From Flavobacterium silvaticum (GTDB taxonomy: Bacteria > Bacteroidota > Bacteroidia > Flavobacteriales > Flavobacteriaceae): a DNA stretch of 64,000 bases. This document shows positions 1 to 8,593 of the stretch, in pieces. Location of the stretch: assembly GCF_012911565.1 (NCBI RefSeq), contig NZ_JAAMPU010000106.1, forward strand, positions 1 to 64,000, given 5' to 3'. A program made the translations under genes and the position numbers. How positions within the stretch are numbered: the stretch's first letter is position 1; each line of letters begins with the position of its first letter. The notes below the pieces were generated by a model. It saw only the letters and a list, made by a program, of their open reading frames with translations, was not told the origin of the DNA and ran no database searches.

Positions 1-1130
1 CTACTAACGCTGCGGGTTGTGTCCACACGACGACACTGAATCTGACCATCAACCAACCGACTTCCGAAACAATCACGGAAACGGCTTGCTCAAGTTATAC
101 TTACGGCGGACAGACTTATACGGCAAGTGGAACGTACACTCAGACTTCAACTAATGCCGCCGGTTGTGTCCACACGACTACGCTGAATCTCACGATCAAC
201 CAACCGACAGCTGAAACCATCACGGAAACAGCTTGTGGAAGTTATACATACGGAGGACAGACTTATACGGCAAGCGGAACGTACACACAGACTTCAACGA
301 ATGCAGCAGGTTGTGTCCATACGACTACGCTGAACCTGACAATCAACCAGCCGACAGCTGAAACCATCACGGAAACAGCTTGCGGAAGTTATGACTGGTT
401 CGGAACGAATTATTCCCAAAGTGGAACATACACGCACATTTCTACAAACAATGCAGGTTGCGACCATACAACTACGTTGAATCTTACGATTAACCAACCA
501 ACAGCTGAAACCATCACGGAAACAGCTTGCGGAAGCTTTGATTGGAATGGAACAAATTATTCCCAAAGCGGAACATACACACACGTTTCTACAAACAATG
601 CAGGTTGCGACCATATAGCAACACTGAACCTGACGATTGAATCTGTTTCAACTCCGGAAGGTGCTGCAGAACAGACTTTCACCGAAGGCGACACGGTTGC
701 AAACATCGTCATCAACCCGACAGATGTGATCTGGTATGCCACACTGGCCGATGCACAAAGCATGACCAATCCAATTTCTTCGACGACGATTTTGGAAAAC
801 GGTGCTGTTTTTTATGCGGTCAACACCTCTGAATCAGGTTGTACAAGCGACATTTTTTCAGTGACCACATGGGTGACATTAGGAACGGAGTCTTTTGATG
901 CCTTTTCATTGAATGTGTATCCGAACCCGACATCGGGCGACATCAACTTCACATCGACAAAAGAAATCCAGATGGTGAATATGTACAACATTCTGGGTCA
1001 GGAAGTAGTTTCCAGAACTGTGAATGCGCTTGAAGGACACATCGATGCATCTGGATTGCCGGCAGGAACGTATCTGATGAAATTATCTTCAGCAGATGCA
1101 TCACAAACCGTGAAGGTCATAAAGAAATAA
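1..1130 (+). CDS. Repeat adhesin with T9SS type A sorting domain, 5' end outside window
   Basis: The gene enters from the left edge (first full codon at 3). Five copies of a 49-residue (147-bp) unit are visible, with equivalent Thr codons at 3, 150, 297, 444 and 591. Each unit carries a core like ETITETACGSY followed by TYTASGTY or NYSQSGTY and a conserved Cys before HTTTLNLTINQPT. After the repeats comes a short spacer domain (residues near nucleotides 640-880) and a C-terminal domain of about 75 residues starting at VYPNP and ending in KVIKK. That is the usual form of type A signals that send proteins through the type IX secretion system to the cell surface. The family role is adhesion or surface binding; the ligand is not visible. 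A strong terminator follows. The near-identity of the copies suggests recent duplication or conversion. Confidence 0.85.
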   Translation, partial: TNAAGCVHTTTLNLTINQPTSETITETACSSYTYGGQTYTASGTYTQTSTNAAGCVHTTTLNLTINQPTAETITETACGSYTYGGQTYTASGTYTQTSTNAAGCVHTTTLNLTINQPTAETITETACGSYDWFGTNYSQSGTYTHISTNNAGCDHTTTLNLTINQPTAETITETACGSFDWNGTNYSQSGTYTHVSTNNAGCDHIATLNLTIESVSTPEGAAEQTFTEGDTVANIVINPTDVIWYATLADAQSMTNPISSTTILENGAVFYAVNTSESGCTSDIFSVTTWVTLGTESFDAFSLNVYPNPTSGDINFTSTKEIQMVNMYNILGQEVVSRTVNALEGHIDASGLPAGTYLMKLSSADASQTVKVIKK

Positions 1131-1148
1131 CCTTTCTGATAAAAACTG

Positions 1149-1185
1149 AAAATCCCGGACTCATATTGAATCCGGGATTTTTTTT
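1149..1185 (+). terminator. Rho-independent terminator of the adhesin gene
   Basis: The hairpin has arms AATCCCGGA and TCCGGGATT around a short loop and is followed by eight T. It starts about 20 bases after the adhesin stop codon. Confidence 0.85.
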
Positions 1186-1222
1186 GACCCGTTTTGAGCG
1201 AATCCTGCCTTATCTTTACAAC

Positions 1223-1444
1223 ATGCTCGAACTTACCCGCTCACCAAATAATTACACCCTTACTTATGAAGACGGCACCTATATTCTGTGTGTCAGCCTG
1301 GACGCATCCGGTTTCAATGAAGTCAATTACAAACTGAATGCAGGCGAGATTTACAGCTACGAAAGCCAGAAAGAGCCATTCCTGAATTTACTGGCGCAGC
1401 AAATCCGGGACAATCCGGATGGTTTTGGGAAAGTCGTGAAATAA
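1223..1444 (+). CDS. Small conserved-looking hypothetical protein (73 aa)
   Basis: I do not recognise a named family. The frame is open further upstream to 1166, but that part overlaps the preceding terminator. The ATG at 1223 follows a plausible promoter (TTTTG near 1192 and TATCTTTA near 1211), so I start it there. The protein is soluble and mixed alpha/beta: a strand-rich start (LELTRSPNNYTLTYEDG), a central VSLDASGFNEVNYKLN segment and a helical C-terminus. There is no signal peptide or membrane segment. A bidirectional terminator lies between it and the convergent tRNA-Leu. Confidence 0.6.
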   Translation: MLELTRSPNNYTLTYEDGTYILCVSLDASGFNEVNYKLNAGEIYSYESQKEPFLNLLAQQIRDNPDGFGKVVK

Positions 1445-1463
1445 GCCTGAAAGTAATGGAAAT

Positions 1464-1494
1464 AAAAAAGCCCTCTGGAATTGAGGGCTTTTTT
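1464..1494. terminator. Bidirectional terminator between the small ORF and tRNA-Leu
   Basis: Arms AAGCCCTC and GAGGGCTT have an A-run on the left and a T-run on the right. It can therefore stop the plus-strand gene ending at 1444 and the minus-strand tRNA transcript. Confidence 0.8.
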
Positions 1495-1495
1495 G

Positions 1496-1577
1496 TGCGG
1501 ATAATAGGACTCGAACCTACACGCCTTGCGGCACCAGATCCTAAGTCTGGCATGTCTACCAATTTCACCATATCCGC
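1496..1577 (-). tRNA. tRNA-Leu (anticodon TAG)
   Basis: On the minus strand the acceptor arms GCGGATA and TATCCGC pair fully. The anticodon stem CCAGA/TCTGG encloses the loop CTTAGGA, giving anticodon TAG. There is a long variable arm (GTGCCGCAAGGCGT region) and a TTCGAGTCC T-loop. The variable arm and 82-nt length fit a class II leucine tRNA. The 3' CCA is not encoded. Confidence 0.95.
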
Positions 1578-1686
1578 AGAGTATGATTATTTGAAAAACA
1601 TTGTTTTCAAATGGTGGGTGCAAATATACACATTCAACCGTATTTACAAATCATTTCGACTGAATTTTTAGTGATTTCTTTTTTGT

Positions 1687-1694
1687 TACTTTTG
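1687..1694 (+). promoter_or_regulatory. -7 promoter box TACTTTTG of the dipeptidase gene
   Basis: It matches the Bacteroidota consensus TAnnTTTG. Transcription would begin near 1701, downstream of the ATG at 1696, which favours the ATG at 1720 as the true start of the next gene. Confidence 0.6.
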
Positions 1695-1719
1695 GATGAC
1701 TAATCAACTTTCTCTATCC

Positions 1720-3108
1720 ATGGACGACATTCGACCGTATGTACAACAAAATCAGCAGCGTTTCATAAATGAACTTATCGATCTTTTAAAAATTCCATCC
1801 GTTTCGGCAGATAGTGCGTATTCTCAGGATGTGATGGATATGGCCGATGCAGTCAAAAAAAGCCTCGAAGATGCAGGTTGCGACACGGTTGAGATTTGTG
1901 ATACGCCGGGTTATCCGATTGTATACGGAGAGAAAACCATCGATAAAAATTTACCCACGGTTTTGGTTTACGGACATTACGATGTACAGCCGCCAGATCC
2001 TATGGAACTATGGACATCGCCTCCGTTCGAACCGGTCATCAAGAAAACGGACATCCATCCGGAAGGCGCCATTTTCGCGCGCGGTGCCTGCGACGACAAA
2101 GGCCAGATGTATATGCACGTGAAAGCACTTGAGTACATGGTGAAGAACAACCAGTTGCCGTGTAACGTAAAATTCATGATCGAAGGCGAAGAAGAAGTCG
2201 GGTCGAAAAGCCTGGGTTGGTTCGTCGAAAAGAATCAGGAAAAACTCAAATGCGACGTGATTTTGATTTCTGATACGGGAATGATCTCGAACCAACAACC
2301 TTCCATCACCACAGGTCTTCGCGGATTGAGTTACGTGGAAGTCGAAGTCACGGGCCCGAACCGTGACCTGCATTCCGGATTATACGGTGGTGCGGTTGCC
2401 AACCCGATAAACATATTGGCAAAAATGATCGCTTCGTTGCACGACGAAAACAACCATATCACGATTCCCGGATTTTACGATAAAGTAGAAGAACTGTCAC
2501 GCGAGCAACGCGATGAAATGGCAAAAGCGCCGTTCTCCCTTGACGATTACAAGAAAGCATTGGACATTGCGGATATTTATGGGGAAACCGGTTATGTCAC
2601 GAATGAGCGCAACTCAATCCGTCCGACGCTTGACGTAAACGGAATCTGGGGCGGATATACAGGCGAAGGTGCAAAAACCGTCATTGCAAGTAAAGCATTT
2701 GCGAAGATTTCCATGCGACTCGTACCTCATCAGGATTGGGAAGAAATCACCGAATTGTTCACCAAACATTTTATCTCAATAGCTCCAAAAGGCGTAACCG
2801 TAAAAGTAACGCCTCATCACGGCGGACAAGGTTATGTGACACCGACTGATAGCATCGGATATCAGGCGGCATCAAAAGCCTATGAGGAAAGTTTTGGCGT
2901 AAAGCCGATTCCCGTTCGTTCCGGCGGATCTATTCCAATAGTAGCGTTGTTCGAAAAAGAACTCAAAAGCAAAACGATCATGATGGGCTTCGGATTGGAT
3001 TCAGATGCAATCCATTCGCCAAACGAACACTTTGGGATTTTCAATTATCTCAAAGGGATTGAGACCATTCCGTTGTTTTACAAATACTTTGTCGAACTGA
3101 GCAAGTAA
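1720..3108 (+). CDS. M20 family dipeptidase (metallopeptidase)
   Basis: This is a cytosolic zinc dipeptidase of the M20 family (462 aa, usual length for the CNDP/DapE-like dipeptidase group). Metal-binding motifs are in order: GHYDVQP near residue 88, ARGACDDKGQ near 124, the EGEEEVGS acid pair near 156, a conserved Asp in ILISDTGM near 187, and the late His in DAIHSPNEHF. The dimerisation segment with RDLHSGLYGG sits in the middle. It likely hydrolyses dipeptides for amino acid recycling. An ATG at 1696 is also in frame, but the -7 box overlaps it, so I use 1720. The neighbouring lipoprotein follows after six bases and may be co-transcribed. Confidence 0.9.
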   Translation: MDDIRPYVQQNQQRFINELIDLLKIPSVSADSAYSQDVMDMADAVKKSLEDAGCDTVEICDTPGYPIVYGEKTIDKNLPTVLVYGHYDVQPPDPMELWTSPPFEPVIKKTDIHPEGAIFARGACDDKGQMYMHVKALEYMVKNNQLPCNVKFMIEGEEEVGSKSLGWFVEKNQEKLKCDVILISDTGMISNQQPSITTGLRGLSYVEVEVTGPNRDLHSGLYGGAVANPINILAKMIASLHDENNHITIPGFYDKVEELSREQRDEMAKAPFSLDDYKKALDIADIYGETGYVTNERNSIRPTLDVNGIWGGYTGEGAKTVIASKAFAKISMRLVPHQDWEEITELFTKHFISIAPKGVTVKVTPHHGGQGYVTPTDSIGYQAASKAYEESFGVKPIPVRSGGSIPIVALFEKELKSKTIMMGFGLDSDAIHSPNEHFGIFNYLKGIETIPLFYKYFVELSK

Positions 3109-3114
3109 GGACAT

Positions 3115-3534
3115 ATGGGAGTGCGGCTTGTCACGGTTTTATTTCTGGCATTATCCTTTATCAGTTGTGCAACCAACCGGACAAAAAATGGTAAACGCAT
3201 TGGTCTCTGGATTGAAAAAGACACGGTTGCCGGCCAGATCCAAATCACACGCGGACGATACAAAGACGGGCTTGAAAAAAACACCTGGAAAACGTACCTC
3301 GATGGAAAACTCGTTAAGAGAGAAGTCTATCGCGACAGCATCTGCCATGTATTCCATTTCTATCCGGACGGTTCCGTTTCACGCGAAGGCTACACGCGCA
3401 TAGCCAATGAAGGCGTTTTTACCCACTGGTTTTATTTTGGCGATTGGTATTCGTACGACACTGATGGAAAACTGGTTTCGGTAGATACGTATTACCAGGG
3501 AGAGCTTGTCGGGGAAAAGGATGCCGCACCTTAA
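3115..3534 (+). CDS. Small lipoprotein with MORN-like repeats
   Basis: The N-terminus is a lipoprotein signal with the lipobox in LSFISC (Cys at residue 18), so the mature protein should be lipid-anchored in the envelope. The body has WIEKDT, RGRYKDG, KTYLDGKLVKREVY, FHFYPDGSVSREGY and YSYDTDGKLVSVDTYY segments. These are strand-turn units like the MORN/toxin-antitoxin-YwqK type repeats that describe text-like 'DGK' hairpins. Function is unknown. It starts six bases after the dipeptidase stop, suggesting a shared transcript. Confidence 0.65.
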   Translation: MGVRLVTVLFLALSFISCATNRTKNGKRIGLWIEKDTVAGQIQITRGRYKDGLEKNTWKTYLDGKLVKREVYRDSICHVFHFYPDGSVSREGYTRIANEGVFTHWFYFGDWYSYDTDGKLVSVDTYYQGELVGEKDAAP

Positions 3535-3596
3535 GCGTCAACAGACACTGCAATTTTTTGGAATCGAGGCCGTTAGGATTACCTAATCGATTTCCC

Positions 3597-4316
3597 ATGA
3601 AAAAAATACTCCTGATTTTAACAGCCCTTTTGTCTATAGGGCATGCAATTGCACAGACACAATTGACCGAAAAGCCAAAAATCAGTGCTGTAGGTCTCGG
3701 CACCGTAACAGCTTTTCCGAACGCAGCCCAAATCACGATCAACCTCAAGCACCTCAAACCCACATTGCGTGAAGCTATCAATGAAAACCAGAAAACGGCA
3801 GATGCGGTCCTCAAAATAATCCGCAATTACGTTTCTGATTCCACCGGCATCAAAACAAGTTTGATTTCTACCGATAAATCAACGGTATGGAATGATAAAC
3901 TGAATAAAGAAGTGTTCCTCGGTTTCGAATCGTCACAAAAAATCATTTTCACCCTCAACGACCTGAAACGGATGCAGGATTTCACCGAAGAACTTTTGAA
4001 GACCAAATTCAATAAGATTGGCCGGATTTCATATTTCAACACCGAAGCTCAGGAATTCAATAAAAAAGCCCAGGAGCTTGCTGTACTCGATGCCATAGAA
4101 ACAACTAAAAGACTGGCTAATACGGCCGGGATAAGAACCGGAAAGATTCTTTACATGCAATCGAGCGCTAGCCCGAATGACAGTTCGAACAACCGGGTGG
4201 ACACATATGAGTTTGAAAGCTACGGAAAAGGCATGGGCGGAAGAGGTGTTTCGTCAAGTGGGGATTTGATAAAATATTCCGTATCGGTGACCACTTATAC
4301 AGAAATAATGGATTAG
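3597..4316 (+). CDS. SIMPL (DUF541) domain periplasmic protein
   Basis: A 19-residue signal peptide (MKKILLILTALLSIGHAIAQ) is followed by a SIMPL/DUF541 domain filling the rest of the 239-aa protein. It has the family's typical opening PKISAVGLGTVTAFPNAAQI, a helical EAINENQKTADAVL segment, and a KYSVSVTTY final strand. Family members are secreted or periplasmic proteins of poorly defined role. The frame extends to 3558, but the signal peptide fixes the start at 3597. Confidence 0.8.
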   Translation: MKKILLILTALLSIGHAIAQTQLTEKPKISAVGLGTVTAFPNAAQITINLKHLKPTLREAINENQKTADAVLKIIRNYVSDSTGIKTSLISTDKSTVWNDKLNKEVFLGFESSQKIIFTLNDLKRMQDFTEELLKTKFNKIGRISYFNTEAQEFNKKAQELAVLDAIETTKRLANTAGIRTGKILYMQSSASPNDSSNNRVDTYEFESYGKGMGGRGVSSSGDLIKYSVSVTTYTEIMD

Positions 4317-4391
4317 CAATCATTGGCAATTTACTTCGGCTTCCAAACAATTGGAATTGAACGAATAGCAACATCTTACACTTTTTGGCGT

Positions 4392-4399
4392 TACCTTTG
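4392..4399 (+). promoter_or_regulatory. -7 promoter box TACCTTTG of the DUF4407 gene
   Basis: A perfect match to TAnnTTTG, 52 bases before the ATG at 4451. It supports an independent transcript for the DUF4407 gene. Confidence 0.6.
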
Positions 4400-4450
4400 T
4401 AAAGCTCATTTTAAATGGGTTTCAACATCAATCACAAAAAACAATCAATC

Positions 4451-5551
4451 ATGTTAAAAGACTTTTTCATCCTTTGCTCCGGCGCCGACCGGAAATTGCT
4501 TTCAGGTTGCTCAGAAGGCGAACAAACCAAGTTCGCCGGAATCGGGGCAACCGTTTTTTTTACAGCCGTCATGGCCTTTATCGCCGGCGGTTATGCGCTC
4601 TACACTGTTTTTGACAGTATTTATCCGGCTATTTTCTTTGGGTTCATTTGGGGCTTATTGATTTTCAATCTGGACCGATTCATCGTTTCGACGATACGAA
4701 AACGCGACAGTTTTTCAGCCGAATTCCTTCAGGCCACACCGCGTATCGCATTGGCTATCATCATTGCGATAGTCATTTCAAAACCGCTTGAGATCAAAAT
4801 TTTCGAAAAGGAAATCGATACGGTCCTGCTGAAAGAAAAAAATGCGATGGCGCTGCAGAACAAAAAAGAAGTTTCGAATTATTTCAATACAGACCTGGAC
4901 AGGAACAAAGCCCAGATAGACAGCCTGAAATCTGAAGAAACCCGCAAGGAAAAAGAAGTCAATGCGTTATATGCAACGTATATTGCCGAAGCCGAAGGAA
5001 CCAAAGGCACCATGAAACTCGGGAAAGGCCCGGTGTTCAAAGAGAAAATAGCAAAACATGATTTAGCGCGTACCGAGTATGAAACGCTCAAGAAATCAAA
5101 CGATGCGAAGATTGCCGACCTCGAAGCCAAAAACAAAACCATACAGGCCGACCTTGACAAAAAGGTTTCTGAAACACAACCTGTAATCGATGGTTTCGAC
5201 GGATTGATGGCACGTATAAACGCACTCGATAAATTGCCGTGGCTGCCTTCGTTCTTTATCATGTTGCTGTTCCTTGCCATAGAAACGTCTCCGATAATAG
5301 CCAAATTATTGTCTCCGAAAGGTGAATACGATTTCAAACTTGAAGATCTGGAAACGGCTTTGAAAGCGACGATCACGCAAGATGTGTATCAGCGGAAATT
5401 ATTGGTAGCTACATCGGCGCAAATGCATGACAAGGTATACGCAGATATCGCTGACGATCGCGAAATCTTCAACAAACAACGCATGGCAGCAAAGGAAATC
5501 CTGGAATTGCAATCGGAGCGGTTCGTGGAGAAACAAAAACAAACCATGTAA
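4451..5551 (+). CDS. DUF4407 membrane protein
   Basis: 366-aa inner-membrane protein of the DUF4407 family. It opens with DFFILCSGADRKLL, typical of the family. Two membrane segments follow near residues 30-75 (FFTAVMAFIAGGYALY and IFFGFIWGLLIFNLDRFIVS), and a third near 95-112. A long charged coiled coil spans roughly 125-255. A fourth membrane segment (PSFFIMLLFLAIETSPIIAK) precedes a helical tail. The role of the family is not established. A terminator follows directly. The frame also opens at 4415, but the ATG at 4451 fits the promoter spacing equally well. Confidence 0.8.
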   Translation: MLKDFFILCSGADRKLLSGCSEGEQTKFAGIGATVFFTAVMAFIAGGYALYTVFDSIYPAIFFGFIWGLLIFNLDRFIVSTIRKRDSFSAEFLQATPRIALAIIIAIVISKPLEIKIFEKEIDTVLLKEKNAMALQNKKEVSNYFNTDLDRNKAQIDSLKSEETRKEKEVNALYATYIAEAEGTKGTMKLGKGPVFKEKIAKHDLARTEYETLKKSNDAKIADLEAKNKTIQADLDKKVSETQPVIDGFDGLMARINALDKLPWLPSFFIMLLFLAIETSPIIAKLLSPKGEYDFKLEDLETALKATITQDVYQRKLLVATSAQMHDKVYADIADDREIFNKQRMAAKEILELQSERFVEKQKQTM

Positions 5552-5568
5552 TTTTGCGTTATGGATAC

Positions 5569-5595
5569 AACCGGCTTCAGGGCCGGTTTTTTTTT
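5569..5595 (+). terminator. Rho-independent terminator after the DUF4407 gene
   Basis: Arms ACCGGC and GCCGGT are followed by an uninterrupted run of nine T, 18 bases after the stop. Confidence 0.85.
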
Positions 5596-5651
5596 GCCTG
5601 TTTGAATTTGATAAATCGCTTTACTTTAGCATCTTTGAAAAAAACAATTAT

Positions 5652-6500
5652 TTGAATCGTCTTTCTTCTTTACTTTTTTTAGTGTTGATTCCATTCCTGT
5701 CGTTCGGACAAGACACCATACCCGCTCCCGTGCAAAAAGCCAATACTTCTATCTGGCAGGATTTGGGATACGATAGCATGAGCATGCTTCAGGGCGCCGG
5801 GCATGCATTTGTCGCACCCGGATATTGGGACAAAAATGATTTTATCACGGCCGGCGGATTGGTTGTCGGGACTTCGATCCTGTGGATTTCAGATGAACCG
5901 ATCAATGACTATTTCACCAATCAAAGCGCAGGTGTTCCACAGGGTATAAAAGACGGCGGATACTACTTTGGCAAACCTTTATACAATTACGCCCTCACCG
6001 GAGGCATCTATTGTTTCGGATTATTTACACGCAACGAAAAAATCAGAAAAACGGGTGTGCTTATCGTATCATCGGCATCAGCTGCGGCAGTGGTGCAGAC
6101 GGTACTCAAAAATGCAGTCGGAAGGGCCAGGCCATACACCGGGCATGGACCTGCTACATTCCATCCGTTTTCAAAGGAAGAAGGCTTTCATTCCTTTCCA
6201 TCCGGACACGCCATTTTATCTTTTACCACGGCATATGCCATTTCAAAGCAATTCAAAAGTCCGTGGGTCAAAGGCGGATTATGGGCGCTGGGTTTGGTGA
6301 CACCTGTTTCACGTATGTGGGCAGGCGCGCATTGGGCTTCCGATGTCGGTGTCGGCATCATGCTCAGCGTAATCACGGTTGAATCTGTGAATAAATTCCT
6401 CAATGCCAACCGCTATCAGGATCCTGTCGTTTCCAAAAAGAAAATTTCGTGGAATATCAATTTTACCAAGCAGACAATCGGGTTGACGGGAACTTTCTAA
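5652..6500 (+). CDS. PAP2 family phosphatase, probable TTG start
   Basis: Secreted or membrane-attached acid phosphatase of the PAP2 superfamily, likely acting on lipid phosphates or undecaprenyl diphosphate. The three signature motifs are present: KNAVGRARP, PSGH, and SRMWAGAHWASD (motif 3 with SR, H and D). A signal peptide (RLSSLLFLVLIPFLSFGQ) begins directly after a TTG at 5652. The upstream part of the frame overlaps the previous gene and its terminator, so the TTG is the best start (282 aa). A near-consensus CATCTTTG -7 box lies at about 5630. There is no ATG that would keep the signal peptide. Confidence 0.85.
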   Translation: MNRLSSLLFLVLIPFLSFGQDTIPAPVQKANTSIWQDLGYDSMSMLQGAGHAFVAPGYWDKNDFITAGGLVVGTSILWISDEPINDYFTNQSAGVPQGIKDGGYYFGKPLYNYALTGGIYCFGLFTRNEKIRKTGVLIVSSASAAAVVQTVLKNAVGRARPYTGHGPATFHPFSKEEGFHSFPSGHAILSFTTAYAISKQFKSPWVKGGLWALGLVTPVSRMWAGAHWASDVGVGIMLSVITVESVNKFLNANRYQDPVVSKKKISWNINFTKQTIGLTGTF

Positions 6501-6506
6501 AGGAAA

Positions 6507-7244
6507 TTACAGATACGGAAGGATCTCGCTTTTAAGATTATCATATTCCGCCTGACGGATCAGCCCGTTATCCAAAAGCTTTTTGTAGTTCTGCAATTTG
6601 TCGAAAAGCTCGTCTTTGGTCAGTTCAGACAGTGATTTTTCGGCAGCGGGTTTTACTGTTTCGGCTATAGGTTCTACAGGAGTTTCTACAGAAGTGAATT
6701 CCTCTGCCAATGCTTTTTGGGCCGTTGGGATCAATTCTGCAAAATGTGTCACTTCTTCTGTCTCGACTTCCTCGATTACTTCAGGCTCATCGACTTGCGG
6801 TTGTATCCATTGCCCTTCCGTCTCATTGATCAGGCTTGGTGCAGCATTGCCTTCTTTGAGCATTTCGAGTTGTTCTTTTGCGAACGTGTAGATTTTTCGC
6901 GCCTGTGTTTTTGGGATATAATCGATTGAGACTTGTATGTCTGTTTTGGTCGCGAATGAAAAATCGGAACCGAGAATATTTTCCTTTACGAATACACCTG
7001 CGATATCGTCCCATGCATAATCTGTAAAATCCATAGAAAGTCCAAGATTTTTAGGCTTGCAGATGATGATGCGCTTATTGGTCAGCACGATGCTGTCCGG
7101 CAAGACCGTCACTGGTTTTTTCTGTACGCCTATGTAACTGATTTCTTCTCCACGCATAAGCAGGTCGCGAAGTTTGTTGGTCACTTTTTCGACAGCTTTC
7201 GGGTCTTGTTCTTCGTTTAGGAAATTCTTGATTTGTTCTTTCAT
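6507..7244 (-). CDS. PH-like domain protein with SHOCT tail
   Basis: 245-aa cytosolic protein. Residues about 25-130 form a bacterial PH-like domain (YokE-type): GEEISYIGVQKKPVTVLPDS, LTNKRIIICKP, YAWDDIAGVFV. A Glu/Val/Pro-rich linker of about 70 residues follows. The last 35 residues are a SHOCT motif (DELFDKLQNYKKLLDNGLI, then EYDNLKSEILPYL), a short domain common at the ends of oligomerising proteins. Function is unknown. It is convergent with the PAP2 gene, with only six bases between the stops. Confidence 0.75.
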   Translation of the reverse strand: MKEQIKNFLNEEQDPKAVEKVTNKLRDLLMRGEEISYIGVQKKPVTVLPDSIVLTNKRIIICKPKNLGLSMDFTDYAWDDIAGVFVKENILGSDFSFATKTDIQVSIDYIPKTQARKIYTFAKEQLEMLKEGNAAPSLINETEGQWIQPQVDEPEVIEEVETEEVTHFAELIPTAQKALAEEFTSVETPVEPIAETVKPAAEKSLSELTKDELFDKLQNYKKLLDNGLIRQAEYDNLKSEILPYL

Positions 7245-7346
7245 TTTTAAAGTCTAAAAGTTTGGCACTACGCTGGGCTTTTGGACACGAAGGCACAAAG
7301 ACACGAAGGCACAAAGCAAAATTATTTTCTAGAGGACAAAAATAGG

Positions 7347-7718
7347 TTATTCGGCCGATTGTAAAATGTCGTTTTGCAATTTTTTAGATAGGGATGCAAA
7401 AACTAAATCATACGAATGATCGATGAGTTCACGCACCATTTTATCAGGCACATCCTGATTGATACTGACCGTGTTCCAATGCACTTTGCTCATGTGATAA
7501 CCCGGATTTATGGCATCGTATTCCGCACGCAGTTGCTGGGATTTTTCAGGATCGGCTTTAAGATTGACGGCGGGTTTCCCGTTTTCCCATTCGCTGAGTG
7601 AAGTCAGGGCAAACATTTTTCCGCCTACTTTGAGCACGAGTGTATCTTTATCAAAAGGGAATGTTTCCTCGACGGCTTTTTTGGACAGGCAGAAATCATA
7701 GAATTGCTGGATGTTCAT
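7347..7718 (-). CDS. MmcQ/YjbR family DNA-binding-like protein
   Basis: 123-aa protein of the YjbR (CyaY-like fold) family. It has the typical start QQFYDFCLSKKAVEETFPFD, a KVGGKMFALTSL hairpin, the motif GYHMSKVHWNTV and a C-terminal LIDHSYDLVFASL helix. The family is described as double-wing DNA-binding-like, with a poorly defined role. The frame extends upstream into the cyclase gene; I start at the ATG that gives the family's normal length. It lies 10 bases after the cyclase stop and is probably in one operon. Confidence 0.8.
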   Translation of the reverse strand: MNIQQFYDFCLSKKAVEETFPFDKDTLVLKVGGKMFALTSLSEWENGKPAVNLKADPEKSQQLRAEYDAINPGYHMSKVHWNTVSINQDVPDKMVRELIDHSYDLVFASLSKKLQNDILQSAE

Positions 7719-7728
7719 AGTCTTTCTG

Positions 7729-8499
7729 TTATAATTCCACTTTATATAAAACCGGCCTGCCCGGGCTTGCATCGTTTTCAAAATTAGCCACTTGTAAATT
7801 CAACAGGTAAGTTCCGTCGGTGATTTCGTCCGGGACATAAATCAATTCGGTGATGGTGGCATCGAGGCGCGCATCGGGATTCAAGTGTTGTACATCGGTA
7901 ACATTCCAGAACGCTTTATGTGCCACTAGTTTTCCTTCGTCGTGTTCTTTGTCGACACTCGGCAAATCGATCAGCAAATGATTGACGCCGATTTCACGCA
8001 ACCACAAAGCAGCATCGTCACTTAAAAAGGGCGGATTCGTATTCGAATATTTCCTCGATTTTTTAGAACCGTCGTTCGGTAACGTCCGGATCACGATGGC
8101 CTCCGGACGTTTTTCGGCTATGGCTTTTTGAAGTTGCAATGATGTGATTACCGCATCTGCTCCGGATAGTTCAGGTGTGACCGAAACCAATTCCGCCGTA
8201 AAGAAAAAAGTTTTCAATACATCTGAAATACTGTAAAAATCTTTTGTGATATGTCCGAGACATTCGGTATGCGTGCCGTGTCCGTGCGGATTGAAAAAAA
8301 CATTGTTGAAGTTGGTCGACGATTTTCCTTCTGATACTTTCCCGACCCAATCGCCCATGACTACCGGTAAAATTTGCGGTTTGTCCAGATACCAGGCGAT
8401 TGGATTCTCATCTGAATCCGATAATGCCAGCGAAATATCTATCGGTTTCGAAAAGTCAACGGTTACATTTTTTCCGTTGTGTTCAATGTGTGCTTTCAT
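7729..8499 (-). CDS. Cyclase family protein (kynurenine formamidase-like)
   Basis: 256-aa metal-dependent hydrolase of the cyclase/KynB family. The metal site is visible as NPHGHGTHTECLGH, equivalent to the family's HxGTHxDxxxH. Later segments include IVIRTLPN, a Ser/Pro-rich FLSDDAALWLREIGVNHLLID strand-helix stretch and KAFWNV. Members hydrolyse N-formylkynurenine or related amides; no tryptophan-degradation genes lie nearby, so the substrate is open. Start at 8499 fits a TAACTTTG -7 box at 8517-8524 on the minus strand. Confidence 0.8.
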   Translation of the reverse strand: MKAHIEHNGKNVTVDFSKPIDISLALSDSDENPIAWYLDKPQILPVVMGDWVGKVSEGKSSTNFNNVFFNPHGHGTHTECLGHITKDFYSISDVLKTFFFTAELVSVTPELSGADAVITSLQLQKAIAEKRPEAIVIRTLPNDGSKKSRKYSNTNPPFLSDDAALWLREIGVNHLLIDLPSVDKEHDEGKLVAHKAFWNVTDVQHLNPDARLDATITELIYVPDEITDGTYLLNLQVANFENDASPGRPVLYKVEL

Positions 8500-8516
8500 T
8501 CTAAATTGCTTGATTC

Positions 8517-8524
8517 CAAAGTTA
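8517..8524 (-). promoter_or_regulatory. -7 promoter box TAACTTTG of the cyclase gene
   Basis: A consensus TAnnTTTG on the minus strand, 18 bases upstream of the ATG at 8499. It excludes the longer frame that starts at 8544. Confidence 0.55.
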
Positions 8525-8593
8525 GGAATTATGCGTATGCTCAAACCGACAAAAATCAGTATCTTGTATCGTCATCGATAATGAACCTCTGTT

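Noticed and set aside
3..640. Regular 147-base repeats as a possible CRISPR-like array
   Set aside because: They are in frame with a coding sequence, have no unique spacers and encode a 49-residue protein repeat.
1323..1671. Open frames over the tRNA-Leu gene
   Set aside because: They run through the tRNA and its terminator and are not coding.
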